Below are positions 39,748 to 49,272 of a stretch of DNA of 64,000 nucleotides, in pieces. Under the pieces are notes generated by a model that saw only the letters and a list, made by a program, of their open reading frames with translations, was not told the origin of the DNA and made no database searches. This DNA comes from Derxia lacustris. GTDB taxonomy: Bacteria > Pseudomonadota > Gammaproteobacteria > Burkholderiales > Burkholderiaceae_E. Each line of letters starts with the position of its first letter. Positions within the stretch are counted from its first letter, which is position 1. The stretch covers positions 372,001 through 436,000 of the forward strand of contig NZ_MUHU01000025.1 of the NCBI RefSeq assembly GCF_002105195.1, read 5' to 3'. The position numbers and the translations under genes were made by a program.

Positions 39748-39787
39748 CAAAAAAACAATGGCCCGCCCGAAAAACGGGTGAGCCATT
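39748..39787 (-). terminator. Intrinsic terminator of the GDSL esterase gene
   Basis: Read on the minus strand, AATGGCTCACCCG pairs with CGGGCGGGCCATT around a TTTTT loop and is followed by GTTTTTTT (from 39755 down to 39748). It lies 110 bases past the esterase stop and can also serve the convergent cation transporter, whose stop is 71 bases upstream. Confidence 0.75.
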
Positions 39788-39896
39788 CAAGGCGCTGATC
39801 TTGCGGCCCCAATAATGCTGAAACGACGGCTTCACCGCGCTTTATTGGGCGTCAGTCGCTTTCAATCATGCAGTACTTGAAAAATTCTTCCCAAGA

Positions 39897-40913
39897 TTAC
39901 CGCGCCAGCGTTGCCAGCATCTCATCGGCAATCAACTTGTGCGTGCGCCGCGTCGGATGGTATTCATCCCAGAAGTAATAGCTGTCAGGATTGGCACATG
40001 CCGCAGTGAAATTGCCTGTCGCGCCGCCCGGCTGGCATGCATCGACGATATTGAGATATCCGTTCGCTGCCGCATTCGACCGAATCCGGGTGCTTGCCGC
40101 AGTGTGATCGAAGTAATGAATCTGGATGCCGAGATTGCGCGCAATCGGTGCCAATTCAGCCGACAAGCGACTGTTGATCCGATCCCGGAAAGTGCTCGCT
40201 TCACTGACGAATGAGACCGGTTCCACTGCCAGGCTCTGATAGTTTTTCCAGTTGGCCCACGGCAGCAATCCCAGATCGCTGGAGCCGACCACCATCACAT
40301 GCATTGCGCCGAGATTCTTCAGTTTTTGGACGGCGGTTTCGATGTTGGCGACGCTTTGATCCGCCAACGCCTGGACTGCGGCAGTGGTGAGCGGCGTGCT
40401 GCTGCTATCGACAATATTGCTGTCCACATGCTGGAACAGGTCGTTGGCGGAAATGAAAACCACGTAGAGCGCATTCGCATCGGCAGAATTGCTGGCCAAT
40501 GCGCCCTTGAATCTGTCGATCTGACCCAGAACGCCCGTCGATATGTAAGGGTCCATCCAGGCGTAATAGTTGCCGGCATCGCTTTTGGCGCCGCCCACGG
40601 CATAGTCGACCAGCGGAACATTGAGCAGCGTCGCCAAATTCTCGACCGCAGTCACGCCGTTCGACCAATGACCTTGCCAATAATGCGTCTCGTCCGGCGT
40701 TTCGACCTGAGTGAGGCTGGCATCGACAGCGACCGGTCCGATGGGTTGAAGCAGGGACTTCGAGATGGCTTGCGAACCGTTGGCATTGCCCGCATCGGAA
40801 TAGCTGTCGCCAAATGCGACAACCTGACTGAAAGCGGGTGGCGAAGAATCGTCACCGCAGCCGCCAAGCAAAATTCCAACAACGATGGAAAACAGCAAAC
40901 TTGTCTTCGACAT
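39897..40913 (-). CDS. Secreted SGNH/GDSL esterase lipoprotein
   Basis: A 338-residue lipoprotein with a lipobox signal (LLFSIVVGILLGGC, Cys at about residue 19). The mature part has the GDSL block VVAFGDSYSDAGNA, the block III asparagine in FISANDLF and the C-terminal D-x-x-H catalytic pair in WDEYHPTRRTHK. It is likely an envelope-anchored esterase or lipase. ATG 40913 is chosen because it begins the signal peptide. It is divergent from the chemoreceptor. Confidence 0.88.
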   Translation of the reverse strand: MSKTSLLFSIVVGILLGGCGDDSSPPAFSQVVAFGDSYSDAGNANGSQAISKSLLQPIGPVAVDASLTQVETPDETHYWQGHWSNGVTAVENLATLLNVPLVDYAVGGAKSDAGNYYAWMDPYISTGVLGQIDRFKGALASNSADANALYVVFISANDLFQHVDSNIVDSSSTPLTTAAVQALADQSVANIETAVQKLKNLGAMHVMVVGSSDLGLLPWANWKNYQSLAVEPVSFVSEASTFRDRINSRLSAELAPIARNLGIQIHYFDHTAASTRIRSNAAANGYLNIVDACQPGGATGNFTAACANPDSYYFWDEYHPTRRTHKLIADEMLATLAR

Positions 40914-41265
40914 TGATCCCGCCCGCCGCTGGTTGATGTTGACCATTCGATCGCTCGACTCCCAATTGGCTTGAAGGCCGATTGGCGCGACTGCATTGCC
41001 ATGCAGCAGAGTCAATGTAGGTGAGGCCAACTCCGGCGAGGCAAGCGGATGCGACGGGCAATTGCGCGAAAGCGACGGCAATCCTCGATCTCGTACCCGA
41101 ATTCCGCATCGCAAGTCGATTTCAGTCAGGTTCGGATTTGTCGGCATTCGTGAACGCGATGGCGGCCGATCTGCACCGCTTTCCCGCCGGACATCGACGC
41201 ATTCCGCGCATCGGATCTTGGGCATCTTGAGGCTCCACCCACTCGCCTCCCATTCCGGTGCCGCC
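40914..41265. other. Divergent intergenic region with no visible feature
   Basis: 352 bases between the GDSL esterase and the chemoreceptor. Frames from both genes stay open into it, but no ribosome site or family-like extension supports them. I see no clear promoter, repeat or RNA structure. Confidence 0.5.
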
Positions 41266-42825
41266 ATGCGTTTCAAGCCCTCGATAAGCCAGCTTCTCGC
41301 TTCTGCACTCGGGCTGTTGTCGTTGCTGTTCGGCCTTGCCACCGTCTCCAGCCTGACGGCGCTGCGCGACAGCAACGACTCGCTCGATCGCGTCAACCGC
41401 GAAATCCGCGTGGTCCTCAACCTCGTCGATGCCATCAATCACACGCGTACCGCGCGGGTGTGGCTGGCGCAGGCGTCGGTGCTGCGCTCGTCCGGGCAAG
41501 GTCAGCGCGCCGAAGAGGCCATCGCCCTTGCCGCCGACAAGATGACCAAGTCGCAGGCGAGCGCGCAGGCCTATGCCGCGACAGCCACCGATCCGGCCGA
41601 ACGTGCGCTGGCAGACGACTACATGGCGCGTTATCGCAAGTACGTCGATCTGGGCGTGACGCCGCTGTTCGACGCGATGCGCAACAACGATCTGTTCCTC
41701 TACATGACCACGCTCGAAGAGCACACCTCGGCGCTGGATCGCGAGTTCGAGCAGGCGCTCGATAGTTCGCTGGCCTATCGCGAGGCGCAGGCCAAGGAAC
41801 TCAACGCCCAGGCGGAGCGCAATTTCCACCGCGGCATCTGGCAGCTGGTGGGCTTTGCGGCGGTGTTTGCGGCCCTGGTGCTGCTGCTGTGGGTGGGGGC
41901 GGGCCGGCAGGTGCTGGCGCCGTTGCGCCAGGTGTCGGCGCTGCTGGGCCGGATCGCCGACAACGACCTGTCGAGCGGGCCGCCCCGGGTCAGCGGGCGC
42001 GAGCCGCGCGAGGTCGAGGCGATGCTCACCAGTCTGTCGCGCATGCTCGCGAGCCTGCACGAGACCATTTCGACGATCCGCAATGTGGCGGGCGGCGTGT
42101 CGGTAGCCAGCTCGGAAATCTCGCAGGGCACGCTCGATCTTTCGACGCGGACCGAGCGCCAGGCCGCGAGCCTGGAAGAGACGTCGGCGACCATCCACGA
42201 GATGGTCGAGCGGGTTTCGGCGACGGCCGAGGCGACCGCCCGGGCCGACACGCTCTCGGCCGAGGCGACCAGCGTGGCCGGCGAGGGCGGCCGTCAGGTG
42301 GAGGCGGTGGTGGCCAGCATGCGTCAGATCCAGGAGGCCAGCCGGCGCATCAGCGACATCACCTCGGTCATCGACGGCATTTCGTTCCAGACCAACATCC
42401 TCGCGCTCAATGCGGCCGTCGAGGCGGCACGGGCCGGCGAGCACGGGCGCGGCTTTGCGGTGGTGGCGGCCGAGGTGCGCGCACTGGCGCATCGCAGCAC
42501 GTCGGCGGCGAAGGAGATCAACTCGCTCATCAACGACACCACCGACACCATCGACCGTGGCGTGCAGCTGGTGAGCCGGACCGGCGGCACCATCAGCGGC
42601 ATCGTCGAGCAGGTGGATCGCGTCGCGGCGCTGATCGGCGAGATTCGCGGCGCGGCGGCGGCGCAGTCGAGTGGCCTTGGGGGCGTGAATGCCTCGGTCG
42701 GCGAGATCGATCAGCTCACGCAGCAGAACGCCGCGCTGGTGGAGCAGAGCGCGGCGGCGACCGCCAGCCTGCGCGACCAGGCCCAGCATCTGCTCGGCAC
42801 GGTCAACACCTTCAAGCTGGCCTGA
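41266..42825 (+). CDS. Methyl-accepting chemotaxis protein
   Basis: A 519-residue membrane receptor. A first transmembrane helix (about residues 8-28) precedes a four-helix-bundle type periplasmic domain (TarH-like, with [15 protein letters not shown]). A second helix near residue 190-210 leads to HAMP and then the long cytoplasmic signalling bundle with the hairpin-tip motif [21 protein letters not shown]-type core near residue 370-390. It signals through CheA/CheW. The C-terminus lacks a CheR-binding pentapeptide. ATG 41266 begins the first helix ([11 protein letters not shown]). No che genes lie in the window. Confidence 0.9.
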   Translation: MRFKPSISQLLASALGLLSLLFGLATVSSLTALRDSNDSLDRVNREIRVVLNLVDAINHTRTARVWLAQASVLRSSGQGQRAEEAIALAADKMTKSQASAQAYAATATDPAERALADDYMARYRKYVDLGVTPLFDAMRNNDLFLYMTTLEEHTSALDREFEQALDSSLAYREAQAKELNAQAERNFHRGIWQLVGFAAVFAALVLLLWVGAGRQVLAPLRQVSALLGRIADNDLSSGPPRVSGREPREVEAMLTSLSRMLASLHETISTIRNVAGGVSVASSEISQGTLDLSTRTERQAASLEETSATIHEMVERVSATAEATARADTLSAEATSVAGEGGRQVEAVVASMRQIQEASRRISDITSVIDGISFQTNILALNAAVEAARAGEHGRGFAVVAAEVRALAHRSTSAAKEINSLINDTTDTIDRGVQLVSRTGGTISGIVEQVDRVAALIGEIRGAAAAQSSGLGGVNASVGEIDQLTQQNAALVEQSAAATASLRDQAQHLLGTVNTFKLA

Positions 42826-42838
42826 GCGCCGCCGTCAT

Positions 42839-43396
42839 TCACACCTCGCGGCCGTGCCGTTTGAGGTAGGCGCGCCAGTACATCTTTCCGTCCGGCGTGA
42901 TGAAGCCCCACCACTGGCTTTTCTTCCCCATCACGAACAGCGACCACGCCTCGCCGCCGCTGGGCACCACCAGCCGGTGCGCGGTCGCTGCCGACCGGAA
43001 CACAACCGCACCCGGCCCGCGCCAGAACACGCCGAGCGCCGCCGCCTGCCGCGCCAGCGCCGCGCCGGTCGCCGCATCGAGCGCGCCCAGCTGCTCGATC
43101 AGCACCGCCGCCTCCGGCCGCAGCACGCCGGTGCTGCCTTCGGCCGCGCTCGTCACTTCCCAGTAGCCGCCGCGCAGCACCCAGCTGACGTTCCACCACG
43201 GATGGTCGTGCAGCGCGCGGTCGTGGTCCGAGCGCAAGACGTGATGGATGCGCGCGCCGAACGGCGGCCAGGCGCGCTTGCGGTCGCAGCGCAGCAGCCA
43301 GCCGCGTTCCATGTAGTTGCCGATGTTGGGATAGGGCGAGCGGCGCGAACGGCGGATGAGCCAGTCGATGACGACGGCGGGGAGCTTCAACTGCAT
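42839..43396 (-). CDS. Hypothetical cupin-like protein
   Basis: A 185-residue soluble protein with a cupin-like pattern: HHVLRSDHDRALHDHPWWN followed by a glycine turn and HRLVVP, suggesting a metal-binding beta barrel. It ends WWGFITPDGKMYWRAYLKRH. I know similar proteins only as uncharacterised. ATG 43396 is chosen over an upstream frame opening at 43453 from coding character. It is convergent with the chemoreceptor, 13 bases apart. Confidence 0.6.
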   Translation of the reverse strand: MQLKLPAVVIDWLIRRSRRSPYPNIGNYMERGWLLRCDRKRAWPPFGARIHHVLRSDHDRALHDHPWWNVSWVLRGGYWEVTSAAEGSTGVLRPEAAVLIEQLGALDAATGAALARQAAALGVFWRGPGAVVFRSAATAHRLVVPSGGEAWSLFVMGKKSQWWGFITPDGKMYWRAYLKRHGREV

Positions 43397-43472
43397 GGCG
43401 GCGGGCGGGAGTGGGCGGCGGCGCGATTCTGCCAGCCGCCCGCGCGCGCCCATCGGCGGCAGAACGCCGCGC

Positions 43473-44564
43473 TCAGTCCACCTTGGCGATGACCGCCACC
43501 GGCCCGCCGCCCGGCGGCCCCTGATGCTCGGCGCCGCCCGACACGTAGAGCGTGGTCTGCCCGACCACCGACGCGATCACCGCGCCGGCCGCCGCGCGCG
43601 CATGGCGGGTGGCGTCGAGGTCGGCGTCGGACAGCATGGTGTGGCGCGCGCCGCGCACATGGCCGGTCGGATCGGCTTCGGCCTTGGCCAGCACGTTGAC
43701 CACGCGGCGCGCGGCGTCGGCCGGCGCGATGCCCAGGTCGGCGAGCGCGCCGCGCACCGCATCGGCATCGATCGGGTCGCGCATGGCCCGGTGCGCGATC
43801 GCGTAGGGGCTGGCCGAGGTGAGGCTCATGCCGAACACGATCACGCTCACATGCTTCTGCTCATTGCCGGCCGAGCAGGACGCGACCGACGAATACAGCG
43901 TGCGGTGCGCCAGCACGTCGCGCTCGCGCACCGCTTCCTCGGGCAGCTCGCCGAGCGCGATGGCCACGCCCAGCGCCGAGGCGCCGCGCGACCAGGCCAT
44001 CGACTCGCGGGTTTCGAGCGTGACGGTCTTCTCGCCCAGGCTGCGCGCCGATTCGATGTCGGCCACGCGCAGCAGCGGGCATTTCACCTGCACGAAATGC
44101 ACGTCGGCCGTGTCGTCGATGCCGGCGTCGGCGATGGCCGCGCGCACCGCCTCGGCCGTGACCTGGATCTGCGCCATCCGGCCGACTTCATGCGGCTGCA
44201 GCTCGCGCGTGCTGCCGATGCCGACCGCCAGCCGCTTGCCGGCGGGCGCGGTCTTGCTGGTCCAGCGCCGCGCAAACACCGTCATGTGCGGGCTCAGCAC
44301 GCCTTCGGTGCCGCCCGACATGACGATGGCGATGCGCCGCGCGATGTCGGTCCGCGACGCATGCATCGCGTCGGCGAGCAGGGTGGCCACGGTTTCCACC
44401 GCGTACTCGCGGGTGAAGTCGTTGACCAGCCCGTTGCCTTCGGTCTTTCCCAGGATGGCTAGGATCTCGTCCGCGCGTACCGTTCCTCGCGCCAGAAGCT
44501 CCGCCAAGCCCGTCACATCGCCCGGCCCGCGCATGGGAATGCGCACGACTTCAATGCTTTGCAT
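43473..44564 (-). CDS. Ring-opening amidohydrolase, cyanuric acid hydrolase (AtzD/TrzD) type
   Basis: A 363-residue enzyme of the three-fold-symmetric 'toblerone' family, which opens cyanuric acid or barbiturate rings with Ser-Lys pairs. Matching blocks are GKTEGNGLVNDFTREYA, SGGTEGVLSPH near residue 83, ESMAWSRGASALGVA near 185-200 and SGGAEHQGPPGGGP near 345. The similarity to AtzD as I remember it is strong throughout, favouring cyanuric acid over barbiturate. There are no linked biuret or allophanate hydrolase genes, so the pathway context is missing. ATG 44564 matches the family N-terminus MQSIEVVRIP. Confidence 0.85.
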   Translation of the reverse strand: MQSIEVVRIPMRGPGDVTGLAELLARGTVRADEILAILGKTEGNGLVNDFTREYAVETVATLLADAMHASRTDIARRIAIVMSGGTEGVLSPHMTVFARRWTSKTAPAGKRLAVGIGSTRELQPHEVGRMAQIQVTAEAVRAAIADAGIDDTADVHFVQVKCPLLRVADIESARSLGEKTVTLETRESMAWSRGASALGVAIALGELPEEAVRERDVLAHRTLYSSVASCSAGNEQKHVSVIVFGMSLTSASPYAIAHRAMRDPIDADAVRGALADLGIAPADAARRVVNVLAKAEADPTGHVRGARHTMLSDADLDATRHARAAAGAVIASVVGQTTLYVSGGAEHQGPPGGGPVAVIAKVD

Positions 44565-44635
44565 GTTCACCCCGGCGCGATCCGCATTGCCGCGCCGGCC
44601 TCTTGCCTGCCGCTCTTCCTGACGCAAACGCCCGC

Positions 44636-45223
44636 ATGCCTGCCGTTCCTTTGCTTATCGTTGTGAATGTCGTCGTCTTCCTTGTACAGAAGCTGCGTGG
44701 CGACTTGATGCTTTACCTCTTCGCCCTGTGGCCGCTGGAAGCAGGATTCCTGCCGTGGCAGCTCGTGACCAGCGCATTCCTGCACGGTGGCGTCTCGCAC
44801 ATCGCTTTCAACATGCTGGGCCTGTGGATGTTCGGCCGCGAGATCGAGGAAGCGCTCGGCGCGGCGCGCTTCTGGGTGCTCTATCTGACGAGCGTTGTCG
44901 CCGCCGCGATCACGCAACTGATCTTTCTTGCGCTGACCGGCTCGCTGGTGCCGACGGTGGGCGCGTCGGGCGGGGTGTTCGGGCTGCTGCTGGCCTGGGC
45001 GGTGTTCTTTCCCGACCGCGAGGTGGTGCCGCTGTTTCCGCCCATTCCCATGCGCGCGCGCACCTTCGCGGCCGGTTATGCGGGCATCGAGCTGCTGCTC
45101 GGCGTGACCGGCACCAGCCAGGGCGTCGCGCATTTCGCGCATCTGGGCGGCATGCTGGGCGCATGGCTGCTGATCCTGCGCTGGCGCGCGCGGGCGCGGG
45201 CGGCGACGCGGCTGCGCCGCTGA
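44636..45223 (+). CDS. Rhomboid-family intramembrane serine protease
   Basis: A 195-residue inner-membrane protein with about six helices. The conserved HGGVSHIAFNMLGLWMFG block, the catalytic Ser in GASGGVFGLL and the catalytic His in HFAHLGGMLGAWL are all present, so it should be active against membrane-anchored substrates. ATG 44636 is used; a TTG at 44603 in frame is an alternative. It is divergent from the amidohydrolase gene (72 bases). Confidence 0.9.
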   Translation: MPAVPLLIVVNVVVFLVQKLRGDLMLYLFALWPLEAGFLPWQLVTSAFLHGGVSHIAFNMLGLWMFGREIEEALGAARFWVLYLTSVVAAAITQLIFLALTGSLVPTVGASGGVFGLLLAWAVFFPDREVVPLFPPIPMRARTFAAGYAGIELLLGVTGTSQGVAHFAHLGGMLGAWLLILRWRARARAATRLRR

Positions 45224-45328
45224 AGCGGCCGCGCGGGCGGGCCGCGCCGGCCTTGCAGCCGCCTTGCGCGAGCGGGCCAGCGCAAGCGCCCGCCCGTGGC
45301 GCCGGCCTTGCACCGGCGCCCGCCGCGC

Positions 45329-47323
45329 TCAGATGTCGATCTGCGTGCCCAGCTCGACCACGCGGTTGATCGGGATCTTGAAGAAGTCGGTCGCGAGCGC
45401 CGCGTTCGACTGCATCCACGCAAACAGCTTTTCGCGCCACAGCGCCATGCCCGGCATGTTGGTCGGCACCACGGTCTGGCGTGACACGAAGTAGGACGTG
45501 TCCATCAGCTCGTAGCAGAAGCCCAGCCGGGCGGCGGCGGCATGCATGATTTCGTCGACATCCGGGTCTTCCTTGAAGCCGTAGCAGGCTTCCACCCGCG
45601 CGAAGCCCTCGGGCAGCTCGACCACCTGCACGCGCTCCTCGTCGACCGTGTGCGGCACGTCGAGGATGCGCACCGTCAGCAGCAGCACCCGCTCGTGCAG
45701 CACCTTGTTGTGCTTGAGGTTGTGCAGCAGCGCGGCCGGCACCGCGTCGCCGATGCTGGTCATGAACACCGCCGTGCCCTGCACGCGCGGCGGCGGCCCG
45801 GCGGCGATGGCGCCGACGAAGGCATCGACCGGAATGCTCAGCTCGCGCAGCCGCTCGAACAGGATTTGCCGGCCGCGCTCCCAGGTGGACAGCACCGTGA
45901 AGGCGATGGTGCCGATGACCAGCGGGAACCAGCCGCCGTCGCCGATCTTGAGCGCGTTGGCGGCAAAGAAGGCCAGATCGAGCACCAGGAACATCAGCAC
46001 GATGCCGCGCGCATACAGCTTGCGCACGCCCCACACGCGGCGCAGCACCACATAGACCAGCACCGTGGTGATGACCATCGTCGTGACCACCGCGATGCCG
46101 TAGGCCGAGGCCAGCGCCGACGAGGTCTTGAACATGAGCACCAGCGCGATCACGCTCAGCAGCAGCATGCGATTGACCAGCGGCACGTAGATCTGGCCGA
46201 TCTCGCGCTCATTGGTGTGCTGCACCCGCATGCGCGGCAGATAGCCGAGCTTGATCGCCTGGGCCGTCATCGAGAACGCGCCCGAGATCACCGCCTGCGA
46301 CGCGATCACCGTGGCAAAGCCCGACAGCAGCACCAGCGGCAGCGTGGCCCACTCCGGCACCGACAGGAAGAACGGATTGCGGATCGCCTCGGGATGCTCG
46401 AGCACCAGCGCGCCCTGGCCGAAGTAGTTGATGAGCAGCGCCGGCATGACAAAGCCGAACCACGCGATGCGGATCGGCCGCGCGCCGAAATGGCCCATGT
46501 CGGCATACAGCGCCTCGGCGCCGGTCAGCACCAGGAACACCGAGCCCAGCACCGCGATCGACGCAAAGCCGTGTTCCTGGAAGAAGCCGATCGCGTACCA
46601 CGGCGCGAACGCCGCCAGCACCGCCGGATGCTCGACGATGTTGACCACGCCGATCACCGCCAGCGCGCCGAACCACAGCACCATCGCCGGCCCGAAGAAG
46701 CGGCCGATCACCGCCGTGCCGTGCTTCTGGATCGCGAACAGGAACACGATGATGACCAGCGTGATCGGCAGCACCCAGCGCGTGAAGGCCGGCGTCACCA
46801 CCTCCAGCCCTTCCACGGCTGACAGCACCGAGATCGCCGGCGTGATCATCCCGTCGCCATAGAACATGGCCGCGCCGAACAGCCCCAGCACCGACAGCCA
46901 CCAGCGCGCGCGCGGATGCCCCTCGGTACCGCGCAGCGCCAGCGCCGCCAGCGCCAGCACGCCGCCCTCGCCGCGGTTGTCGGCGCGCATCACGAAGATC
47001 ACGTACTTCACCGACACCACTAGCAGCACCGACCAGAACAGCAGACTCAGGATGCCGTAGACGTTGTTCACGGTCAGCGCAATGCCGTGCTCCGGATTCA
47101 TGCATTCCTTGAAGGCATAGAGCGGGCTGGTGCCGATGTCGCCGTACACCACGCCGAGCGCCGCCAGCAGCAGCGGACCGAGCTTGCCGCCGTGGGCGGC
47201 CGGCTCATGCACCTCGACCGCGCGCGCGCAGGCCAGATCCTGCGACAACGTGGGCACGGGATTGCCGTCGGAGGCGGTGACGCAGGCGGTATCGGCTTGC
47301 GTGCCGCGTTCGGGAACGGACAT
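45329..47323 (-). CDS. kup: Kup-type potassium uptake transporter
   Basis: A 664-residue K+/H+ symporter of the Kup/HAK family. It has twelve hydrophobic helices and the signature GVVYGDIGTSPLYAFKEC near residue 60, VKYVIFVMRADNRGEGG, and VFLVLTGAEALYADMGHFG, then a cytoplasmic C-terminal domain ending VELGTQIDI. Length and motifs are normal for the family. About 40 residues of charged, non-conserved sequence precede the first helix. It is convergent with the rhomboid gene. Confidence 0.95.
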   Translation of the reverse strand: MSVPERGTQADTACVTASDGNPVPTLSQDLACARAVEVHEPAAHGGKLGPLLLAALGVVYGDIGTSPLYAFKECMNPEHGIALTVNNVYGILSLLFWSVLLVVSVKYVIFVMRADNRGEGGVLALAALALRGTEGHPRARWWLSVLGLFGAAMFYGDGMITPAISVLSAVEGLEVVTPAFTRWVLPITLVIIVFLFAIQKHGTAVIGRFFGPAMVLWFGALAVIGVVNIVEHPAVLAAFAPWYAIGFFQEHGFASIAVLGSVFLVLTGAEALYADMGHFGARPIRIAWFGFVMPALLINYFGQGALVLEHPEAIRNPFFLSVPEWATLPLVLLSGFATVIASQAVISGAFSMTAQAIKLGYLPRMRVQHTNEREIGQIYVPLVNRMLLLSVIALVLMFKTSSALASAYGIAVVTTMVITTVLVYVVLRRVWGVRKLYARGIVLMFLVLDLAFFAANALKIGDGGWFPLVIGTIAFTVLSTWERGRQILFERLRELSIPVDAFVGAIAAGPPPRVQGTAVFMTSIGDAVPAALLHNLKHNKVLHERVLLLTVRILDVPHTVDEERVQVVELPEGFARVEACYGFKEDPDVDEIMHAAAARLGFCYELMDTSYFVSRQTVVPTNMPGMALWREKLFAWMQSNAALATDFFKIPINRVVELGTQIDI

Positions 47324-47597
47324 GGATGAGTCTCCTGTTGTTGTCGCCGGCGAAGTGCGCCGCCGGAGGTCGGTCGACGATTGTGCTGCGCAGCAGCTAC
47401 GGCTTCAGCGTCGGAAACAGGAATTGTCTGCCGCAGGGCAAGGACCGGCAGCCCGGCGTTGCGCGCGGCGCGAAGGCGCCGGCGGGCGACAAGCGGAAGT
47501 GGAAAGAAAGGCCGGCGCGGGGTGAGGGAGGGGTGCAGCGCCAGAACATGCCCGTGCTGTCAGGCCGTCGGCGCTTCCGCAATCGTTTCCGCCTGCC

Positions 47598-48746
47598 TCA
47601 TTCGTTTCGAGCGCCAATGCCGCGCAATTCCAGCCGCATCCGGGCCTCGACCAGCGCCTTGTGCAATTTCCCGCGCAACACTTCCTGCGCCGGCAATTGC
47701 AGCCAATACTCGGCCACATGAATCCCGTCGGGTTCCAAGTCCATCAATTCCACGACCTCGGCATCCTTGTCGCTGCACAAGATGATGGCGATCGGTGCAT
47801 TCTCGCCCGGCTGCCGTTCATGCTTGGCGAGCCATTTGAGATACAGCTCCACCTGGCCCTTGTGCTCGGGCTTGAATTCGCCCAGCTTCAATTCGATCAG
47901 AACCAGCCGGCGCAACCGGCGGTGAAAGAACAGCAGGTCGATGTAATAGTCATGCCCGCCCACCTGAATGCGCTTCTGCCGGCCCATGAAGGCAAAGTCG
48001 CTGCCCAGTTCAAGAATGAAGCGTTCCAGCTCGGCCAGAATGGCGCTTTCCAGGTCCTTTTCGGTAAAGCCGTCTTTCAGATCCAGAAAGTCCAGCAGAT
48101 ACGGGTCTTTCAGGAATAGCGCCGGGCTGGGGTCGTCGCCCTTGCCCAATTGGGCCAATTCCTGGCGGATGACTTCTTCTGGCTGTTTTGCAATCGCGGT
48201 GCGCTCGAACAGCAGGCTGTCCATCCGCTCGCGCAGCGTGCGCACCGACCAGCGCGAGCGCGCGCACAGCTCGGCGTAAAAGCCGCGCCGCGTCGGGTCG
48301 TCCACCTTCAGCAGCTCCACCAGATGCGACCAGCTCAACTGTGCCGACAGCGTCGTCACAATCTCCAGGCTGTCGAAGCACTGGTAGAGCTTGACCATGC
48401 GGAACAGGTTGCGGCGGCCGAAACCGGTGCCGAATTCCGGCACCAGCCGGTCGGCCAGCTTCTGCATGGTGGCGTCGCCATAGTCGGCTCGCGCCTCGGT
48501 CACGACGGTTTGCTTGATGGCCCGGCCGATGTGCCAGTAGCTCAGCACCAGCGCCTGGTTCACCTGCACCACCACGCGGGCGCGCGCCTGCTCCAGCAGC
48601 TCGCGGATGTCGCGGTACAGCGCGTCGATCGCCGCATCGGCTGGCGCCGCATCCGCGACGCGCTTGCGCAGCTTGTCGGCGGCCTTCGAGCGCTGGGTTT
48701 CGCGAGGTTCTTCCTGGCGGGCCTTGTCGGCCTTGGGGCGGGCCAT
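47598..48746 (-). CDS. YhcG-family (DUF1016) PD-(D/E)XK nuclease-like protein
   Basis: A 382-residue protein. The N-terminal helical domain (VVQVNQALVLSYWHIGRAIKQ) is the DUF1016 part. The C-terminal half has the nuclease core IDLLFFHRRLRRLVLIELKLG, where Asp and E-x-K form the PD-(D/E)XK site. The pattern matches YhcG-type proteins, which occur in both housekeeping and mobile contexts and have been linked to recombination or defence. It stands alone here, divergent from no gene and with no restriction-modification partner, so I infer only a DNA-binding or cutting role. Confidence 0.8.
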   Translation of the reverse strand: MARPKADKARQEEPRETQRSKAADKLRKRVADAAPADAAIDALYRDIRELLEQARARVVVQVNQALVLSYWHIGRAIKQTVVTEARADYGDATMQKLADRLVPEFGTGFGRRNLFRMVKLYQCFDSLEIVTTLSAQLSWSHLVELLKVDDPTRRGFYAELCARSRWSVRTLRERMDSLLFERTAIAKQPEEVIRQELAQLGKGDDPSPALFLKDPYLLDFLDLKDGFTEKDLESAILAELERFILELGSDFAFMGRQKRIQVGGHDYYIDLLFFHRRLRRLVLIELKLGEFKPEHKGQVELYLKWLAKHERQPGENAPIAIILCSDKDAEVVELMDLEPDGIHVAEYWLQLPAQEVLRGKLHKALVEARMRLELRGIGARNE

Positions 48747-48836
48747 GTGACGGCTTTCGTGGCTATCGATGCGGGCAGCCGGCGCATGCGGCGCCGAGCC
48801 GCCTGAAATCGTAACCGCCAGCTTTGGCGCGCTCGC

Positions 48837-49268
48837 TCAGCGCAGCCCGAGCGGCGCCAGCGCCGCGCGCAGCTCGTCGGCAATGGCCACCGGCTTGCGC
48901 GTGACCACGTCGATCAGAACCATCACGTTCTCGGCCGTGGCCACGCAGCGCTCACCGTCGAACACCGCCTGCGCCAGCGTGAGCGAGCTGCGCCCGAGCG
49001 CCGCGACCGCCGTGCCGATCTCGGCGGTGCCGGGCCAGTGCAGCTCGGCGCGGTAGTCGATGGCAAAGCGCGCCAGCACGAACACGCCCTGCGCCGGCCG
49101 CAGATCGGGACCGATCAGCTCGGTGAGGAAATGCGCCCGGCCGGTCTCGCAATAGGCCGCGATGGCCAGATTGTTGATGTGGCCGAGCTTGTCGGTATCG
49201 GAGAAGCGCAGCGTGTCGCGCGCCCAGTGCGCATAGCGCGCGCGGTCGGCCAGCTCGGCGGCAGCCAT
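48837..49268 (-). CDS. Acyl-CoA thioesterase, 4HBT hotdog fold
   Basis: A 143-residue hotdog-fold enzyme. The helix-start motif FSDTDKLGHINNLAIAAYCE corresponds to the Y-x-D-T-D-x-x-G-H-V-N-N signature of YbgC-type thioesterases, and LVDYRAELHW-type strand sequence (IDYRAELHWPG) follows. It hydrolyses small or medium acyl-CoA; substrate unclear. It is followed downstream in the same direction by nothing linked, and lies four bases after the folE stop, so it may share its transcript. Confidence 0.82.
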   Translation of the reverse strand: MAAAELADRARYAHWARDTLRFSDTDKLGHINNLAIAAYCETGRAHFLTELIGPDLRPAQGVFVLARFAIDYRAELHWPGTAEIGTAVAALGRSSLTLAQAVFDGERCVATAENVMVLIDVVTRKPVAIADELRAALAPLGLR

Positions 49269-49272
49269 GACC

